From Jiella avicenniae (GTDB lineage Bacteria; Pseudomonadota; Alphaproteobacteria; Rhizobiales; Rhizobiaceae), in contig NZ_JAJUWU010000021.1 in the NCBI RefSeq assembly GCF_021390325.1, positions 1-64,000 of the forward strand: DNA of 64,000 nucleotides, read 5' to 3'. A program made the translations under genes and the position numbers. Every line of letters starts with the position of its first letter. The stretch's first letter is position 1. The notes under the pieces were generated by a model. The model saw nothing but the letters and a program-made list of their open reading frames with translations. It was not told the origin of the DNA and ran no database searches. Shown one piece after another: positions 9,224 to 18,799 of the stretch.

Positions 9224-9573
9224 GACACCGATCCCCTGGTGTTGGTGAAACTCAATCTGCCTGTTGAGTGAACTCAAGCAATTTTTGAACGAAAGGGAAA
9301 GGGCCTACGGCCTCGTGACGGGGGTGCGATTCTTTCGACGGCAATCGTCGAACGGGGGCCGGCAACACGAAAGATCGGGATTTTCCCCTTCCTTGAGCGA
9401 CCATGCTCGCAGCGTGGAAAGGCAGAGCAGCGCCTGTAGAAGTCGGCCAAACCGGAAGCGCCATCGGTGCTCACGAAAGGCCGAGCGTCGTTCAGCCGGA
9501 ACCGCCACTCGAAACGACCTGGCCGCAAAACGACGAAGCCCCGCCATTTCTAGCGAGGCTTCGACGAGATCGA
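9224..9573. other. Intergenic stretch upstream of the peptide importer
   Basis: About 350 bp between the binding-protein gene start and the initiator tRNA. It should contain the importer promoter (minus strand) and the end of the tRNA transcript. Apart from the terminator-like stem listed separately, no convincing gene, repeat or operator was seen. Confidence 0.5.
9526..9563 (-). terminator. Possible terminator after initiator tRNA-Met
   Basis: On the minus strand, just downstream of the tRNA, gaagcc-t-cgc and gcg-ggcttc form a stem of about 9 pairs with an 8-base loop, followed a few bases later by tcgtttt. This fits a modest intrinsic terminator for the tRNA transcript. Confidence 0.45.
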
Positions 9574-9650
<77 letters not shown>

Positions 9651-10111
9651 TCAGCAACGTCGCCCTCGGCGCCGTCGGTGAGCGCTATGTATGCGACAGT
9701 TGGATGAATGAAAAGGGGGGTCTGGCAATTCCGCGACAGAATTTCGAACGGCCTGTGGAAGGCATCGATCGGTTTCGCTGAAATTTCGCGTAGGTCATTG
9801 ATCTGTAAACCGAAAAACACAAGCAGCCCGCCGCCTTCATAGGCAAGGTCGGTGCGCCGGCGGCGTTGCCAAGGCGAACGGCGAGGGGGCGGTTTTCGCA
9901 CCGAGCGGAGAATCGAGCGGGTTGCCGAATCCGAATCGGCCGAGGCGGCCTGCCGGTCGTCCGTTTATCGAAACCTGTCGGTCGGCCGCGTATCGAAAAA
10001 GCCGGGCGAGGAGGGAGATGCGCCCCTCCTTCCCGGCTCGCGACGAGTGCCTTCGAGACACCCGATCGGCTCTTCCGCCCGTGGCGGGCGCGACGTTCCG
10101 ATGCGCCTTCC
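9651..10111. other. Intergenic stretch between tRNA-fMet and ppa
   Basis: About 460 bp without a convincing gene. It holds the ppa terminator (listed) and must hold the tRNA promoter on the minus strand. Short open frames here overlap the terminator or have no recognisable start signal, and nothing else was supported. Confidence 0.5.
9996..10037 (-). terminator. Intrinsic terminator of ppa
   Basis: Read on the minus strand, gccgggaaggaggg and ccctcctcgcccggc form a stem of about 14 pairs (one bulge) around a short loop, immediately followed by TTTTT. It lies about 75 bp after the ppa stop and is a strong rho-independent terminator. Confidence 0.75.
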
Positions 10112-10654
10112 TCAGCCCTGCGATTTCGCCGCGTCGGATCGCGCGACGGCCTCGGTGATCAGCTTGCGCGCCATGTCCGATCCGGCCCAGTCGCCGATCT
10201 TCACCCACTTGCCGGGCTCCAGATCCTTGTAGTGCTCGAAGAAGTGCTCGATCTGCTTCAGCGTGATCTCGGGGAGGTCGGAGGGCTCGAACACCTTGGC
10301 ATAGCGCTGGGTCAGTTCGGGCGAGGGGACCGCGAGGATCTTCTCGTCCTGGCCCTTGTTGTCCTCCATGATGAGGACGCCGATCGGCCGGCAGTTGATG
10401 ACGCAGCCGGGAAACAGCGGGCGGGTGTTGCAGACGAGGACGTCGATCGGATCGCCGTCGTCGGACAGGGTGTGCGGCACGAAGCCGTAATTCCCCGGAT
10501 AGGTCATCGGCGTGTAGAGAAAGCGATCGACGACGAGGCAGCCGGCGTCCTTGTCCATCTCGTATTTGATCGGATGGCCGCCGACGGGGACTTCGATGAT
10601 GACGTTGATGTCCTCGGGGGGATTGATGCCGCGCTTGATGGCGTCGATGCGCAT
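10112..10654 (-). CDS. ppa: Inorganic pyrophosphatase
   Basis: A 180-residue family I soluble pyrophosphatase, the standard bacterial length. It hydrolyses pyrophosphate to two phosphates with Mg2+ and drives biosynthetic reactions forward. The signature S64[10 protein letters not shown] contains the metal-binding aspartates D66 and D71; K30, E32 in [10 protein letters not shown] and Y55-GFVPHT are also conserved. Single-gene unit: a strong terminator follows, and the start has an AGGAGC-like ribosome site. The next gene (ugpC) ends 155 bp upstream. Confidence 0.97.
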   Translation of the reverse strand: MRIDAIKRGINPPEDINVIIEVPVGGHPIKYEMDKDAGCLVVDRFLYTPMTYPGNYGFVPHTLSDDGDPIDVLVCNTRPLFPGCVINCRPIGVLIMEDNKGQDEKILAVPSPELTQRYAKVFEPSDLPEITLKQIEHFFEHYKDLEPGKWVKIGDWAGSDMARKLITEAVARSDAAKSQG

Positions 10655-10809
10655 GGTGGAAAGCTCCTGTGACCTGCTGTTCAGAACGTGGCGGGTGCCT
10701 TTCAGGCCTTCCCGGACGCACCGAAGAGTGCCTGAAACGCGCGCCCTCGGCCGCTCGCAGGCTGCTTAGCGACTCGGCCGATCGGTTGCAACGTCGGGGC
10801 TGCGCCGGA

Positions 10810-11874
10810 TCAGATCCGCCGGCCGGTCTCGCGGTCGAAGCGGTGGAGATACGCCGGGTCGGCGGCGGCGGCGAGCCGCGTCCCCGGTTCGACGTGGCTG
10901 TAGCCCGCGACCCTGACGGCGACTTCCGGCCCGCCTTCGGGCAGCGTGCCGTAGACGAAGCTCTCGGCCCCGACGACCTCGACGCCGGTGACCGTGAGGT
11001 CGAAGCGCATCTCGCCCGGCCGCGGGGCTTCGCCGTCCGCAAGGCGCATGTGTTCCGGCCTGATGCCGAGCGTCTTGGCAGGGCCGGCCCCGGAGAGGAG
11101 ACCGTCCGGCGCCGTCAGGCCGGCAATGCCCCCTGCGCCGAGCGGCAGGAGATTCATCGCCGGGGAGCCGATGAAGGTCGCGACGAAAAGGCTGGCGGGC
11201 CGTTCGTAGACCTCCATCGGCGAGCCCGCCTGTTCGATCCTGCCAGCGTTCAGCACCACCAGCGTGTCGGCGAGCGTCATCGCCTCGAGCTGGTCGTGGG
11301 TCACGTAGAGGCTGGTCGTCTTCAGCCGGCGCTGCAGGCGGCGGATCTCGGCGCGCATCTGGACGCGGAGCTTGGCGTCGAGATTGGACAGCGGTTCGTC
11401 GAAGAGGAAGGCGGCCGGCTCACGCACGAGCGCCCGACCCATGGCGACGCGCTGGCGCTGGCCGCCGGACAGCTGGCCGGGCCGGCGGTCGAGCAGGGCG
11501 CCGATCTCCAGCATCTTCGCCGCCTCGTCGACCCTTCGGGCGATCTCGCCGGAGGCCATCTTGCGGTTCTTCAGGCCGTATTCGAGGTTCTTGCGCACCG
11601 TCATGTGCGGATAGAGCGCGTAGTTCTGGAACACCATGGCGATGTCGCGCTCGGCCGGCTCCAGCTCGTTGACCACCCTGTCGCCGATCGCGATCGTGCC
11701 GGACGAAATGGATTCCAGCCCGGCGACCATGCGCAAGAGCGTGGACTTGCCGCAGCCCGACGGTCCGACCAGCACCACGAAGGCGCCGTCCTCGACGGAC
11801 AGCGAAACGCCTTTCACCGCCTCGACCCCGCCGTGATAGACCTTGCGGACGTCTTTCAGTTCGATCTTCGCCAC
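10810..11874 (-). CDS. ugpC: Glycerol-3-phosphate-type ABC importer ATPase
   Basis: A 354-residue MalK/UgpC-type ATPase. Walker [10 protein letters not shown] lies near residue 38, the signature is [15 protein letters not shown], and Walker B is [16 protein letters not shown]. The C-terminal third carries the MalK-like regulatory OB folds (TLGIRPEHM segment). The GTG start at 11874 follows the ugpE stop after one base, so it is translated with ugpE. As the last gene of ugpBAEC it energises import of sn-glycerol-3-phosphate or its diesters; the substrate is inferred from the operon, since the ATPase itself is interchangeable with sugar importers. Confidence 0.9.
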   Translation of the reverse strand: MAKIELKDVRKVYHGGVEAVKGVSLSVEDGAFVVLVGPSGCGKSTLLRMVAGLESISSGTIAIGDRVVNELEPAERDIAMVFQNYALYPHMTVRKNLEYGLKNRKMASGEIARRVDEAAKMLEIGALLDRRPGQLSGGQRQRVAMGRALVREPAAFLFDEPLSNLDAKLRVQMRAEIRRLQRRLKTTSLYVTHDQLEAMTLADTLVVLNAGRIEQAGSPMEVYERPASLFVATFIGSPAMNLLPLGAGGIAGLTAPDGLLSGAGPAKTLGIRPEHMRLADGEAPRPGEMRFDLTVTGVEVVGAESFVYGTLPEGGPEVAVRVAGYSHVEPGTRLAAAADPAYLHRFDRETGRRI

Positions 11875-11875
11875 G

Positions 11876-12724
11876 TCACTTTTCCGATTCGACCAGGCCG
11901 CGCACGAACCAGCGCTGCATCAGCACCACGACCAGCACCGGCGGCAGGATGGCGAGGATCGAGGTCACCATCACCATGTGCCAGGGCGTGTCGGCATCGG
12001 CGAAGGAGACCATCTTCTTCAGCGCGATGACGATCGTGTTCATCTGATTGTCGTTGGTGACGAGCAGCGGCCAGAGATATTGCGTCCATCCGTAGATGAA
12101 GAGGATGACGAACAGCGCCGCGATGTTCGTCTTGGAGAGCGGAAGCAGGATGTCCCGCAGGAAGCGCAGCGGCCCGGCGCCGTCGATGCGCGCCGCCTCG
12201 ACCAGTTCCGACGGGATGGTCATGAAGAACTGGCGGAAGAGGAGGGTCGCCGTCGCCGAGGCGATCAGCGGCAGGATCAGCCCGGCATAGGTGTCGATCA
12301 TCCCGAGATCGACCATGACCTTGTAGGTCGGCAGGATGCGGACCTCGACGGGCAGCATCAGCGTCACGAAGATCAGCCAGAAGAACACCATCCGCAGCGG
12401 GAAGCGGAAGAACACGACGGCGAAAGCCGAGAGGATCGAGATGAAGATCTTCCCGAGCGCGATGCCGAGCGCCATGACGAGGGTGTTGAAGAGGAGCGTC
12501 GTCACGGCGACGCCGCCGATCCGCCCGATGCCGCCGAACAGCGCCTCGCCGTAGTTCGCCGCGATCTGGTCGCCCGGCGTCAGCGGCAGCGGCGGTCGCA
12601 GGATCGTCGTCAGCGACTGGGTCGAGGCGATGAAGGTGTAATAGATCGGGAAGGCGACGACGAGAACGCCGAGGACCAGGACGACGTGGGCGAGGGGGCG
12701 GCCGATGCCGGGCTTTTCGATCAT
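11876..12724 (-). CDS. ugpE: Glycerol-3-phosphate ABC importer permease UgpE
   Basis: A 282-residue six-helix permease of the MalG/UgpE class. The first helix follows IGRPLAHV, a periplasmic segment includes the [17 protein letters not shown] region characteristic of UgpE, and the EAA loop is [24 protein letters not shown]. It forms the channel with UgpA. The gene starts 12 bp after ugpA and is followed directly by ugpC. Confidence 0.9.
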   Translation of the reverse strand: MIEKPGIGRPLAHVVLVLGVLVVAFPIYYTFIASTQSLTTILRPPLPLTPGDQIAANYGEALFGGIGRIGGVAVTTLLFNTLVMALGIALGKIFISILSAFAVVFFRFPLRMVFFWLIFVTLMLPVEVRILPTYKVMVDLGMIDTYAGLILPLIASATATLLFRQFFMTIPSELVEAARIDGAGPLRFLRDILLPLSKTNIAALFVILFIYGWTQYLWPLLVTNDNQMNTIVIALKKMVSFADADTPWHMVMVTSILAILPPVLVVVLMQRWFVRGLVESEK

Positions 12725-12736
12725 CGGATTGGGGCC

Positions 12737-13618
12737 TCAGGCATAGTGGACCCGCTTTTCGACATAGCGGAACTGGATGGCCGTGAGCGCGATGACGATC
12801 GCCATCAGGATGACCGACTGGGCCGCCGAACCGCCGAGGTCGAGATTGACGAAGCCGTCGTTGTAGACCTTGTAGACCAGCGTCTGCGTCGCCTGGGCCG
12901 GGCCGCCGCCGGTCACCGCGTCGATGATGCCGAAGGTGTCGAAGAAGGCGTAGACGGTGTTGACGACGAGGAGGAAGAAGGTCGTCGGCGCGATCAGCGG
13001 GAAGACGATGGTCCAGAAGCGCTTGGTCGAGGACGCGCCGTCGATGGCGGCGGCCTCGATCAGCGAACGGGGAACCGACTGCAGCGCGGCGACGAAGAAC
13101 AGGAAATTGTAGCTGATCTGCTTCCAGGCTGCGGCGACCACCACCAGCAGCATGGCCTGATCGCCGTCGAGCAGCGGGTTCCAGCGATAGCCGGCATCGC
13201 GCAGGAGATAGGCGAAGGTGCCCATCGACGGGTTGAACATGAAGAGAAAGAGCAGACCTGCAACCGCGGGCGCGACGGCATAGGGCCAGATCAGCATGGT
13301 GCGGTAGAAGCCCTTGCCGCGGACCACCTTCTCGGCGGCTGTGGCGAGGAATAGGGCGAGCGCCATGGCCAGCACCGCCGTCGAGACGGAAAAGACGACC
13401 GTGACCCTGACGGAGTTCAGGTAGTCGGGATTTCCCAGCACCTGGGTAAAGTTCTGAAGCCCGACGAATTTGCTCTTCAGCCCGAAGGGATCTTCCTTCA
13501 GCATCGACTGATAGAGTGCCTGGCTCGCCGGCCAGTAGAAGAACACGATGGTGATCGCCACCTGCGGCGCGAGCAGCAGATAGGGGAGCACCCTGTTGGG
13601 AAAGACGGCTTTCTGCAC
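12737..13618 (-). CDS. ugpA: Glycerol-3-phosphate ABC importer permease UgpA
   Basis: A 293-residue permease of the MalF/UgpA class with six hydrophobic segments. Characteristic parts are [30 protein letters not shown] at the first helix (family landmark near residues 9-38), FVGLQNF and the EAA loop [18 protein letters not shown]. The start is a GTG with AAGG seven bases before it. A strong stem-loop separates it from ugpB, so its transcript level is probably lower than that of the binding protein. Confidence 0.9.
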   Translation of the reverse strand: MQKAVFPNRVLPYLLLAPQVAITIVFFYWPASQALYQSMLKEDPFGLKSKFVGLQNFTQVLGNPDYLNSVRVTVVFSVSTAVLAMALALFLATAAEKVVRGKGFYRTMLIWPYAVAPAVAGLLFLFMFNPSMGTFAYLLRDAGYRWNPLLDGDQAMLLVVVAAAWKQISYNFLFFVAALQSVPRSLIEAAAIDGASSTKRFWTIVFPLIAPTTFFLLVVNTVYAFFDTFGIIDAVTGGGPAQATQTLVYKVYNDGFVNLDLGGSAAQSVILMAIVIALTAIQFRYVEKRVHYA

Positions 13619-13707
13619 GCGCAGCCTTGCGAAAGATGACGCCCGGGCCGCCCACGTCAGCCGCGCGAGCGGGCGGGACGGGCGGCTTCCCCGGGCCGAG
13701 GAAGCGA

Positions 13708-13729
13708 GGCGCCGCCGGGAGGCGGCGCC
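13708..13729 (-). other. Intercistronic stem-loop between ugpB and ugpA
   Basis: ggcgccgcc-ggga-ggcggcgcc is a perfect 9-bp GC stem with a 4-base loop, 20 bp after the ugpB stop and without a T run. Such structures usually protect the upstream message from 3' decay or partly stop transcription, favouring the binding protein over the membrane components. Confidence 0.6.
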
Positions 13730-13748
13730 CGTGGTCGAAGGCGCCCGT

Positions 13749-15047
13749 TTACTGCGCTTCGGCTATCGCCTCGTTGCCGAGCTTGACGATGTTGTCCATC
13801 GTCGTCTGGGCGTCCTGCTTGCCGGCGAGGAGCGCCTCGAACTGCTCGTTCTCGATGTCGCGGATCTGCGGCAGGTTGGGCAGGCGCACGCCCTTCGAAT
13901 TTTCCGTCGGCTGCTTGCCCATCATCTGGGTGATCGGCGTTTCACGGCCCGGGTTCTTCTCGTAGAAGCCCGACTTCTTGGTCGCCTCGTAGGCGGCCTC
14001 GGTGACGGGAAGGTAGCCCGACTTCTCGTGCAGCCGCTGCTGCACGTCGGTCTGCGAGAGGAACTTGAAGAATTCGCCGATGCCCTTGTACTCCTCGTCG
14101 GACTTGCCGCCGAAGACCCAGAGGCTGGCGCCGCCGGGAATGGTGTTCTGCGGCGCGCCTTCGGCATTGGCATCATAGGGAAGCTGGCCGATGCCGTAAT
14201 TGATGCCGGACTTCACCACGTCGCCGAGGCCGCCGGAAGATTCGGTCAGCATCGCGCATTCGCCGGAGAGGAAGAGCTGCTTGGCCTCGGAGGTGCGGCC
14301 CCCGTAGCGGAAGACGCCGTCCTTGGCGAGGGAGGCGAGCTCCTTGAAATGCTCGACGAAGATCGGCGCGTTCAGCTCGAGCTTGACGTCGGTGCCCGCG
14401 AGGCCGTTTTCCTCGGTGCCGTAGGGCACGTCGTTCCAGGCCGCGAAGTTCTCGAGGTGAATCCAGGTCAGCCAGGTCGAGGTGTAGCCGCAGTCGGCCG
14501 CACCGGATTCCTTGATCTTGCGGGCGGTCTCGAACACCTCTTGCCAGGTCTTCGGCGGGCTGGCGGTGTCGATGCCGGCCTTCTCGAAGATGTCCTTGTT
14601 GAAGTAGAGGATCGGCGAGGAGGAATTGTAGGGGAAGGACAGCATGGTGCCGTCGGGCTTGGAATAATAGGCGACGATGCCCGGGAGATATTTCGACTTG
14701 TCGAATTTCTCTCCGGCGGCCTCGAGCACTTCCGCAACCGGCTTCACCGCGCCCTCGGCGCCCATCATCACGCCGGTGCCGACGTCGAAGACCTGGATGA
14801 TGCCGGGCGTCTGCTTGGCACGGAAGGCGGCGATGCCGGCGTTCAGCGTTTCGGGATAGGTTCCCTTGAAGACCGGGACGATCTCGTAGTCGTCCTGACT
14901 GTCGTTGAATTCCTTGGCGAGCGTATCGACGACCTCGTTGTTGGCGCCGGTCATGGCGTGCCACCACTGGATCTCGGTCTGCGCGAAGGCCGGCATGGCC
15001 GTGGTCGCGGCGAGAACGCCGGACAGAATCAGGCTGCGGATAGACAT
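13749..15047 (-). CDS. ugpB: Glycerol-3-phosphate ABC importer substrate-binding protein
   Basis: A 432-residue periplasmic protein with a Sec signal peptide ([17 protein letters not shown], cleavage after AFA). The mature part opens with [11 protein letters not shown], the strand and ligand loop conserved in UgpB proteins, where W and residues just after bind the glycerol phosphate. Length and [20 protein letters not shown] block fit UgpB. The start at 15047 has GAGGAAA ahead of it; an upstream open frame to 15152 would destroy the signal peptide. First gene of ugpBAEC, with a PHO-box-like repeat about 105 bp upstream. Confidence 0.93.
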   Translation of the reverse strand: MSIRSLILSGVLAATTAMPAFAQTEIQWWHAMTGANNEVVDTLAKEFNDSQDDYEIVPVFKGTYPETLNAGIAAFRAKQTPGIIQVFDVGTGVMMGAEGAVKPVAEVLEAAGEKFDKSKYLPGIVAYYSKPDGTMLSFPYNSSSPILYFNKDIFEKAGIDTASPPKTWQEVFETARKIKESGAADCGYTSTWLTWIHLENFAAWNDVPYGTEENGLAGTDVKLELNAPIFVEHFKELASLAKDGVFRYGGRTSEAKQLFLSGECAMLTESSGGLGDVVKSGINYGIGQLPYDANAEGAPQNTIPGGASLWVFGGKSDEEYKGIGEFFKFLSQTDVQQRLHEKSGYLPVTEAAYEATKKSGFYEKNPGRETPITQMMGKQPTENSKGVRLPNLPQIRDIENEQFEALLAGKQDAQTTMDNIVKLGNEAIAEAQ

Positions 15048-15150
15048 GGGGTTTCCTCTATTGCGCTTGCGGTGTCCGCTTATTGGCGAGGCCGTGCAAC
15101 AGTTTGATGACGCTGCCGCCTTTGAGGCGGACATGGTCGCAGAGGCCAGC

Positions 15151-15168
15151 ATGACGGTTTTATGACAT
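15151..15168 (-). promoter_or_regulatory. PHO box (PhoB site) of the ugp operon
   Basis: On the minus strand ATGTCATAAAACCGTCAT contains two GTCAT cores exactly 11 bases apart, separated by an AT-rich spacer. This is the direct-repeat plan of a PhoB site (consensus CTGTCAT, 4 bases, CTGTCAT). It lies about 105 bp upstream of ugpB and about 160 bp from the divergent aldolase, so it could serve both. Phosphate-starvation induction of ugp is well known in other proteobacteria. Confidence 0.65.
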
Positions 15169-15327
15169 CAGTTCACTCGCTGCAATCGGGGTTTTGCGGC
15201 GTCTCAGGCAGGGCGTCGTGCCGCCAGGCCCCTGCGCTCCTCGAAAAAGGCGTCCGCGCCGAAAGGTCCGTTTGCCAATGCGCCGGCGCCGGCTAGGATG
15301 CGCGCGACGCAAGGGGAGAGCGGACGA

Positions 15328-16014
15328 ATGCAAAGCGAGGGCGCGCTGCGCCAGAAGATCATCGATCTTTGCCTGGAAATGAATCGCTCCGGCCTCAATC
15401 AGGGCACCTCCGGCAACATCTCGGCGCGCTTCGGCGAATCGATGCTTTTGACGCCGAGCGCCACGCCCTATGACCGGATGACGCCGGAGATGATCGCCCG
15501 CATGCCGCTCGACGGCGAAGACGGAACCTGGTTCGGGCCGCTGAAGCCCTCGACCGAGTGGCGCTTCCACCGCGACATCCTTCGGGCCCGGCCCGACGCC
15601 GGCGCGGTCGTCCACGCCCATCCGATATTCGCGACGACCATCGCGATCACCCGCCGGCCGATCCCGGCGTGCCACTACATGGTCGCGGCCTTCGGCGGCA
15701 ACGACGTGAGGTGCTGCGGATATGCCCGCTACGGCACCGCGGAGCTTTCGGCGCTGGTGGTGGAGGCGCTGGCGGATCGCCACGCGTGCCTGATGGCCAA
15801 CCACGGCATGGTGGCACTCGGTGGCGATCTCGATCAGGCGATGTGGCGGGCCGTGGAGCTCGAGACCCTGGCCAGGCAGTACTATCACAGCCTGCAGATC
15901 GAGGGCGGCCCGGTGATCCTCTCGGATGCCGAAATCGCCGAAGTGGGGAAGGGGTTCGCCAGCTATGGCCGGCAGTCGGAGCCGTCGGCCCTCGCGCCGG
16001 GCGTCTCCGGCTGA
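15328..16014 (+). CDS. Class II aldolase/adducin family protein (fuculose-phosphate aldolase-like)
   Basis: A 228-residue protein with the class II sugar-phosphate aldolase fold. Residues match FucA-type enzymes: phosphate-binding G26-TSGN30-I-S32 and S75-x-E77, catalytic Glu E77, zinc ligands H96-A-H98 and the later histidine in MANHGMVALG. These enzymes use Zn2+ to split a ketose-1-phosphate into DHAP and an aldehyde. The start at 15328 has a ggggagag ribosome site; an upstream ATG at 15298 has none. It is divergent from ugpB. Besides fuculose- or ribulose-phosphate, a candidate substrate is 5-methylthioribulose-1-phosphate or 5-deoxyribulose-1-phosphate, given mtnK-mtnA 6.6 kb away; that link is inference. 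Confidence 0.85.
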   Translation: MQSEGALRQKIIDLCLEMNRSGLNQGTSGNISARFGESMLLTPSATPYDRMTPEMIARMPLDGEDGTWFGPLKPSTEWRFHRDILRARPDAGAVVHAHPIFATTIAITRRPIPACHYMVAAFGGNDVRCCGYARYGTAELSALVVEALADRHACLMANHGMVALGGDLDQAMWRAVELETLARQYYHSLQIEGGPVILSDAEIAEVGKGFASYGRQSEPSALAPGVSG

Positions 16015-16552
16015 CAGCCTCTCCGGCGAGGCCGTAACTCTTTTTCATACGGCTGGCCCGGACGAGAGGGGCCGCAGACCGGCTTTGATCCCATGACCCA
16101 TCGTCGTCAAATTTCTCACGAACGTTTGCAATGGGATAGTCGGACTGGCTATGCCTTCCATATTGTCCGATCAATCCGGATGCCGGGCGGTTTTCTTGCC
16201 GAGCGGCACTCCGATCGGGCGCGACGGCGACGCGATGCCGGACGCCTCGGAGGTGGAAGGGAGCGGGAATTCATCATGCGCCGAGCGCGGGCGGCCAATG
16301 CCGACGAAGACAGTTGCCTTCCGGGCGCCAGTAGGCGCCTCTCGGGCTCGACGGGGATCGGCGCTGGGCGCTTCCTTCTGCCGGCCGCAAATCGCATGCG
16401 AAGTGACGAAGGCGTCCCCGACGATGCCGCGAGCGGGCAGGAACGATCGCGCGCGAAGGCTCTTCGGCGGCGGGGTGGCGCTCGTCTTTCATACGCCGTC
16501 GACGACCGGCCGCCGAGAAACGGGCTTCGGGTGTCCGGGAAGAGTTCCTCGA
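16015..16552. other. Intergenic stretch before the HWE kinase
   Basis: About 540 bp. A frame in phase with the kinase stays open back to 16151, but its translation is low in recognisable structure and has no ribosome site, so it is treated as untranslated. No terminator with a T run, tRNA or operator was identified. Confidence 0.4.
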
Positions 16553-18088
16553 ATGATTGACGCAGGACGAATGGATACGAGCGTGGGCAGCGGTCCGGAC
16601 GCCCCCATCGACCACGGTTCGACGGTGGATTTCTTCCGCGTCTTCGATCTCAGCAACTCGCCGCACATGATCCTCGACCGCGAGCTGCGCTTCGTCGCGG
16701 TCAACCGGTCCTACGAAAAGGTGACGATGCGGGCTCGGGAAGAGCTGATCGGCAACAAGCTGTTCGACATGTTCCCTGAGAGCAGCGATGCGCAGGACCG
16801 GCTGAACGCTTCCATCGTGGCGGCGTTCGAGACCGGCGAGCCGGATACGATCGCACTCATTCCCTACGAACTCGATCGGCCGGCCGCGCAAGGCGGCGGA
16901 CGCGAAGTTCGGTACTGGAGCGCGACGCACACGCCGCTCGTCGATGACGGCGGCCGGGTCGTCTACGTGATCCAGAACACCAACGACGTGACGGCGATCG
17001 CCAAGATGAGGCCGCCTGGCCAACCGCCTGCCGACCACGCGGCGACGGCCGAACTGGCGCTCTGGAGAAACGCCGAGGCCGTCGAGGAGGCCTATCAGCA
17101 GACCCTCGCCGAGAACGAGGAATTCCACCGTCTGTTCAGCCAGGCGCCCGGCATGATCGCGGTCTTCGAAGGGCGGGAGATGCTGGCGACCTTCGTCAGC
17201 GACACGTTCTCCCGCTTCGTCGGTCGGCGCCCGATCGTCGCGAGGCCGCTGCTCGAAGCCGTTCCGGAACTCGTCGGTCAGGACTTCGTCGCCATGTTGA
17301 CGGAGGCGACGGAGACCGGCGCCAGCGTGACGCGCGAGGGTCTGCCGATCCACATGCGTCGCTCTCCCGACCATCTGGACGAGACGTCCTACGTCGACTT
17401 CTTCTGCAATCCCGTCCGTGACGCGAACGGGACGATCTACGGCGTCTTCGTCCAGGGGGTCGACCGGACGGAGGCGATGCGCGCGTCGCATCACCAGCGC
17501 ATGCTGATGGACGAATTGAACCACCGCGTGAAGAACACCCTGGCGACGATCCAATCGATGGCCCGGCAGAGCTTTCGCGATCCGGCCGATCTCGACGACG
17601 CGCGCTACGCCTTCGAGGCCCGGATCATGGCTCTCAGCCGGGTCCATAACGTCCTCGCCGACCGGCGCTGGGAGGCGGTGCCGCTAACGGCGCTGTTCTG
17701 CGGCAACGCGCAGGGGATCGATCCCGCCAGGATCGACTGCCGCGGCGAGGATCTGCTGCTTTCGCCGAAGACCGGGGTCGCCCTCGCGATCGTCAGCCAT
17801 GAATTGCTGTCCAACGCAAAGCGGCACGGGGCGCTGCGTGAGGCCGATGGTCATGTCCAGATCAGCTGGGCGTGCGATCATGCGGCGGGCGACCGGCTGA
17901 CGGTGACCTGGCGGGAATTCCGTCCGACGGTGTCCGGGGCCTCTCTGCGCCCGGGGATGGGGATGCGGATTCTCAGAAGTATCGTCGAGGGCGAGCTTGC
18001 GGGCAGCCTGGCTATTGAACTAACTGAAACCGGCCTCATCTGCACATTCGAGGTGGGACTGACGGAGGCCGCAGGCATTGCTGTTTGA
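16553..18088 (+). CDS. PAS-domain sensor histidine kinase, HWE family
   Basis: A 511-residue soluble kinase without membrane helices. Two PAS-like domains are visible, about residues 28-150 and 185-310, joined by a linker. The phosphoacceptor is H324 in MDELNHRVKNTLATIQSMA, the HWE/HisKA_2 form; the N box has H and N421 in SHELLSNAKRHGAL, and W453-R-E455 is the W-x-E motif that names the family. The glycine-rich GMGMRIL segment closes the ATP site. HWE kinases often sense light, redox or general stress through PAS cofactors. The receiver encoded 10 bp downstream is the obvious partner. Start at 16553 is preferred (ggaagag upstream); an in-frame extension to 16151 looks non-coding. Confidence 0.88.
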   Translation: MIDAGRMDTSVGSGPDAPIDHGSTVDFFRVFDLSNSPHMILDRELRFVAVNRSYEKVTMRAREELIGNKLFDMFPESSDAQDRLNASIVAAFETGEPDTIALIPYELDRPAAQGGGREVRYWSATHTPLVDDGGRVVYVIQNTNDVTAIAKMRPPGQPPADHAATAELALWRNAEAVEEAYQQTLAENEEFHRLFSQAPGMIAVFEGREMLATFVSDTFSRFVGRRPIVARPLLEAVPELVGQDFVAMLTEATETGASVTREGLPIHMRRSPDHLDETSYVDFFCNPVRDANGTIYGVFVQGVDRTEAMRASHHQRMLMDELNHRVKNTLATIQSMARQSFRDPADLDDARYAFEARIMALSRVHNVLADRRWEAVPLTALFCGNAQGIDPARIDCRGEDLLLSPKTGVALAIVSHELLSNAKRHGALREADGHVQISWACDHAAGDRLTVTWREFRPTVSGASLRPGMGMRILRSIVEGELAGSLAIELTETGLICTFEVGLTEAAGIAV

Positions 18089-18098
18089 GGTGGCACAG

Positions 18099-18464
18099 AT
18101 GGGGATGCGGATCGAGGGCATGCGCGTTCTCGTCGTCGAGGACGAGAGCCTGGTGGCGCTGCAGCTCGAGGACATGCTGCTCGATCTGGGCTGTCAGGTC
18201 GTCGGGCCGGCGATGCGCCTTCGCGCGGCGGGTGAGCTTCTCGATTCCGGCGTCGGCATCGACTGCGCGGTGCTCGACGTCAACGTCTGCGGCGAGATGG
18301 TCTATCCCATCGCCGAGAGACTGACACAGATGGGCATCCCGTTCATCTTCGCGACGGGTTACGGGCGCGACGGCGTCGATCAGCGCTGGACCGCCGTTCC
18401 GATCCTCCAGAAGCCCTACACCTCGGAAGAGATCGGCGAGTCTCTGGCGCTCTGCGTGCAGTGA
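18099..18464 (+). CDS. Stand-alone response regulator receiver protein
   Basis: A 121-residue single receiver domain with no output domain. Key residues are all present: acidic pair E14-D15 in VVEDE, phospho-acceptor D60 in CAVLDVNV, T86 in FATGYG and K105 in LQKPY. Start 18099 has GAGGTGG at good spacing; a TTG 21 bases earlier overlaps the kinase end. It is co-transcribed with the HWE kinase and probably receives or competes for its phosphoryl group. Output must be through protein contact, as in CheY- or Spo0F-type proteins. Confidence 0.9.
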   Translation: MGMRIEGMRVLVVEDESLVALQLEDMLLDLGCQVVGPAMRLRAAGELLDSGVGIDCAVLDVNVCGEMVYPIAERLTQMGIPFIFATGYGRDGVDQRWTAVPILQKPYTSEEIGESLALCVQ

Positions 18465-18542
18465 ACGGCGCCGCCTGCGGCTCTCGAAGCGGGGATCGCC
18501 ACGCGAGAACCGACGTCCGCACCCCGGTGGCCGCCCGCCCGC

Positions 18543-18728
18543 CTATTCGTCGAGCGTCCCTGCGAGCAGGAGGGCCAACGCCCGCTCGGAGATCGTCCGG
18601 TCAGCGAGTTCCGCGTCGGAACAGGCGCCGCGAAGCGCCGGGCATTCCGCCCGAGAAACGACCCACGGGTTGCCCTTCAGGTGCGCGCGCCGGCAGCCGA
18701 TTGCTCGGATGCCGGCGGCGCGGTCCAT
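18543..18728 (-). CDS. Possible small protein of unknown function
   Basis: A 61-codon minus-strand frame with the GC-rich third positions of real genes here. The protein has a basic, Trp-containing front half and an acidic-helical end (ELADRTISERALALLLAGT), and three cysteines. No family was recognised and no strong ribosome site is seen. The rest of the 335-bp gap between the receiver gene and the binding-protein gene (18465-18799) shows nothing else that can be supported. Confidence 0.3.
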   Translation of the reverse strand: MDRAAGIRAIGCRRAHLKGNPWVVSRAECPALRGACSDAELADRTISERALALLLAGTLDE

Positions 18729-18799
18729 CCGCGCCTGTCACGGCCGCAGGGACCCGCTACCACCATTCGCCGTGACGAGCGGCAGGCCCCGCCTTGCGC

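Noticed and set aside
16151-16552. An N-terminal extension of the HWE kinase by 134 residues
   Set aside because: No ribosome site at 16151, no recognisable domain, and a better start with purine-rich leader at 16553.
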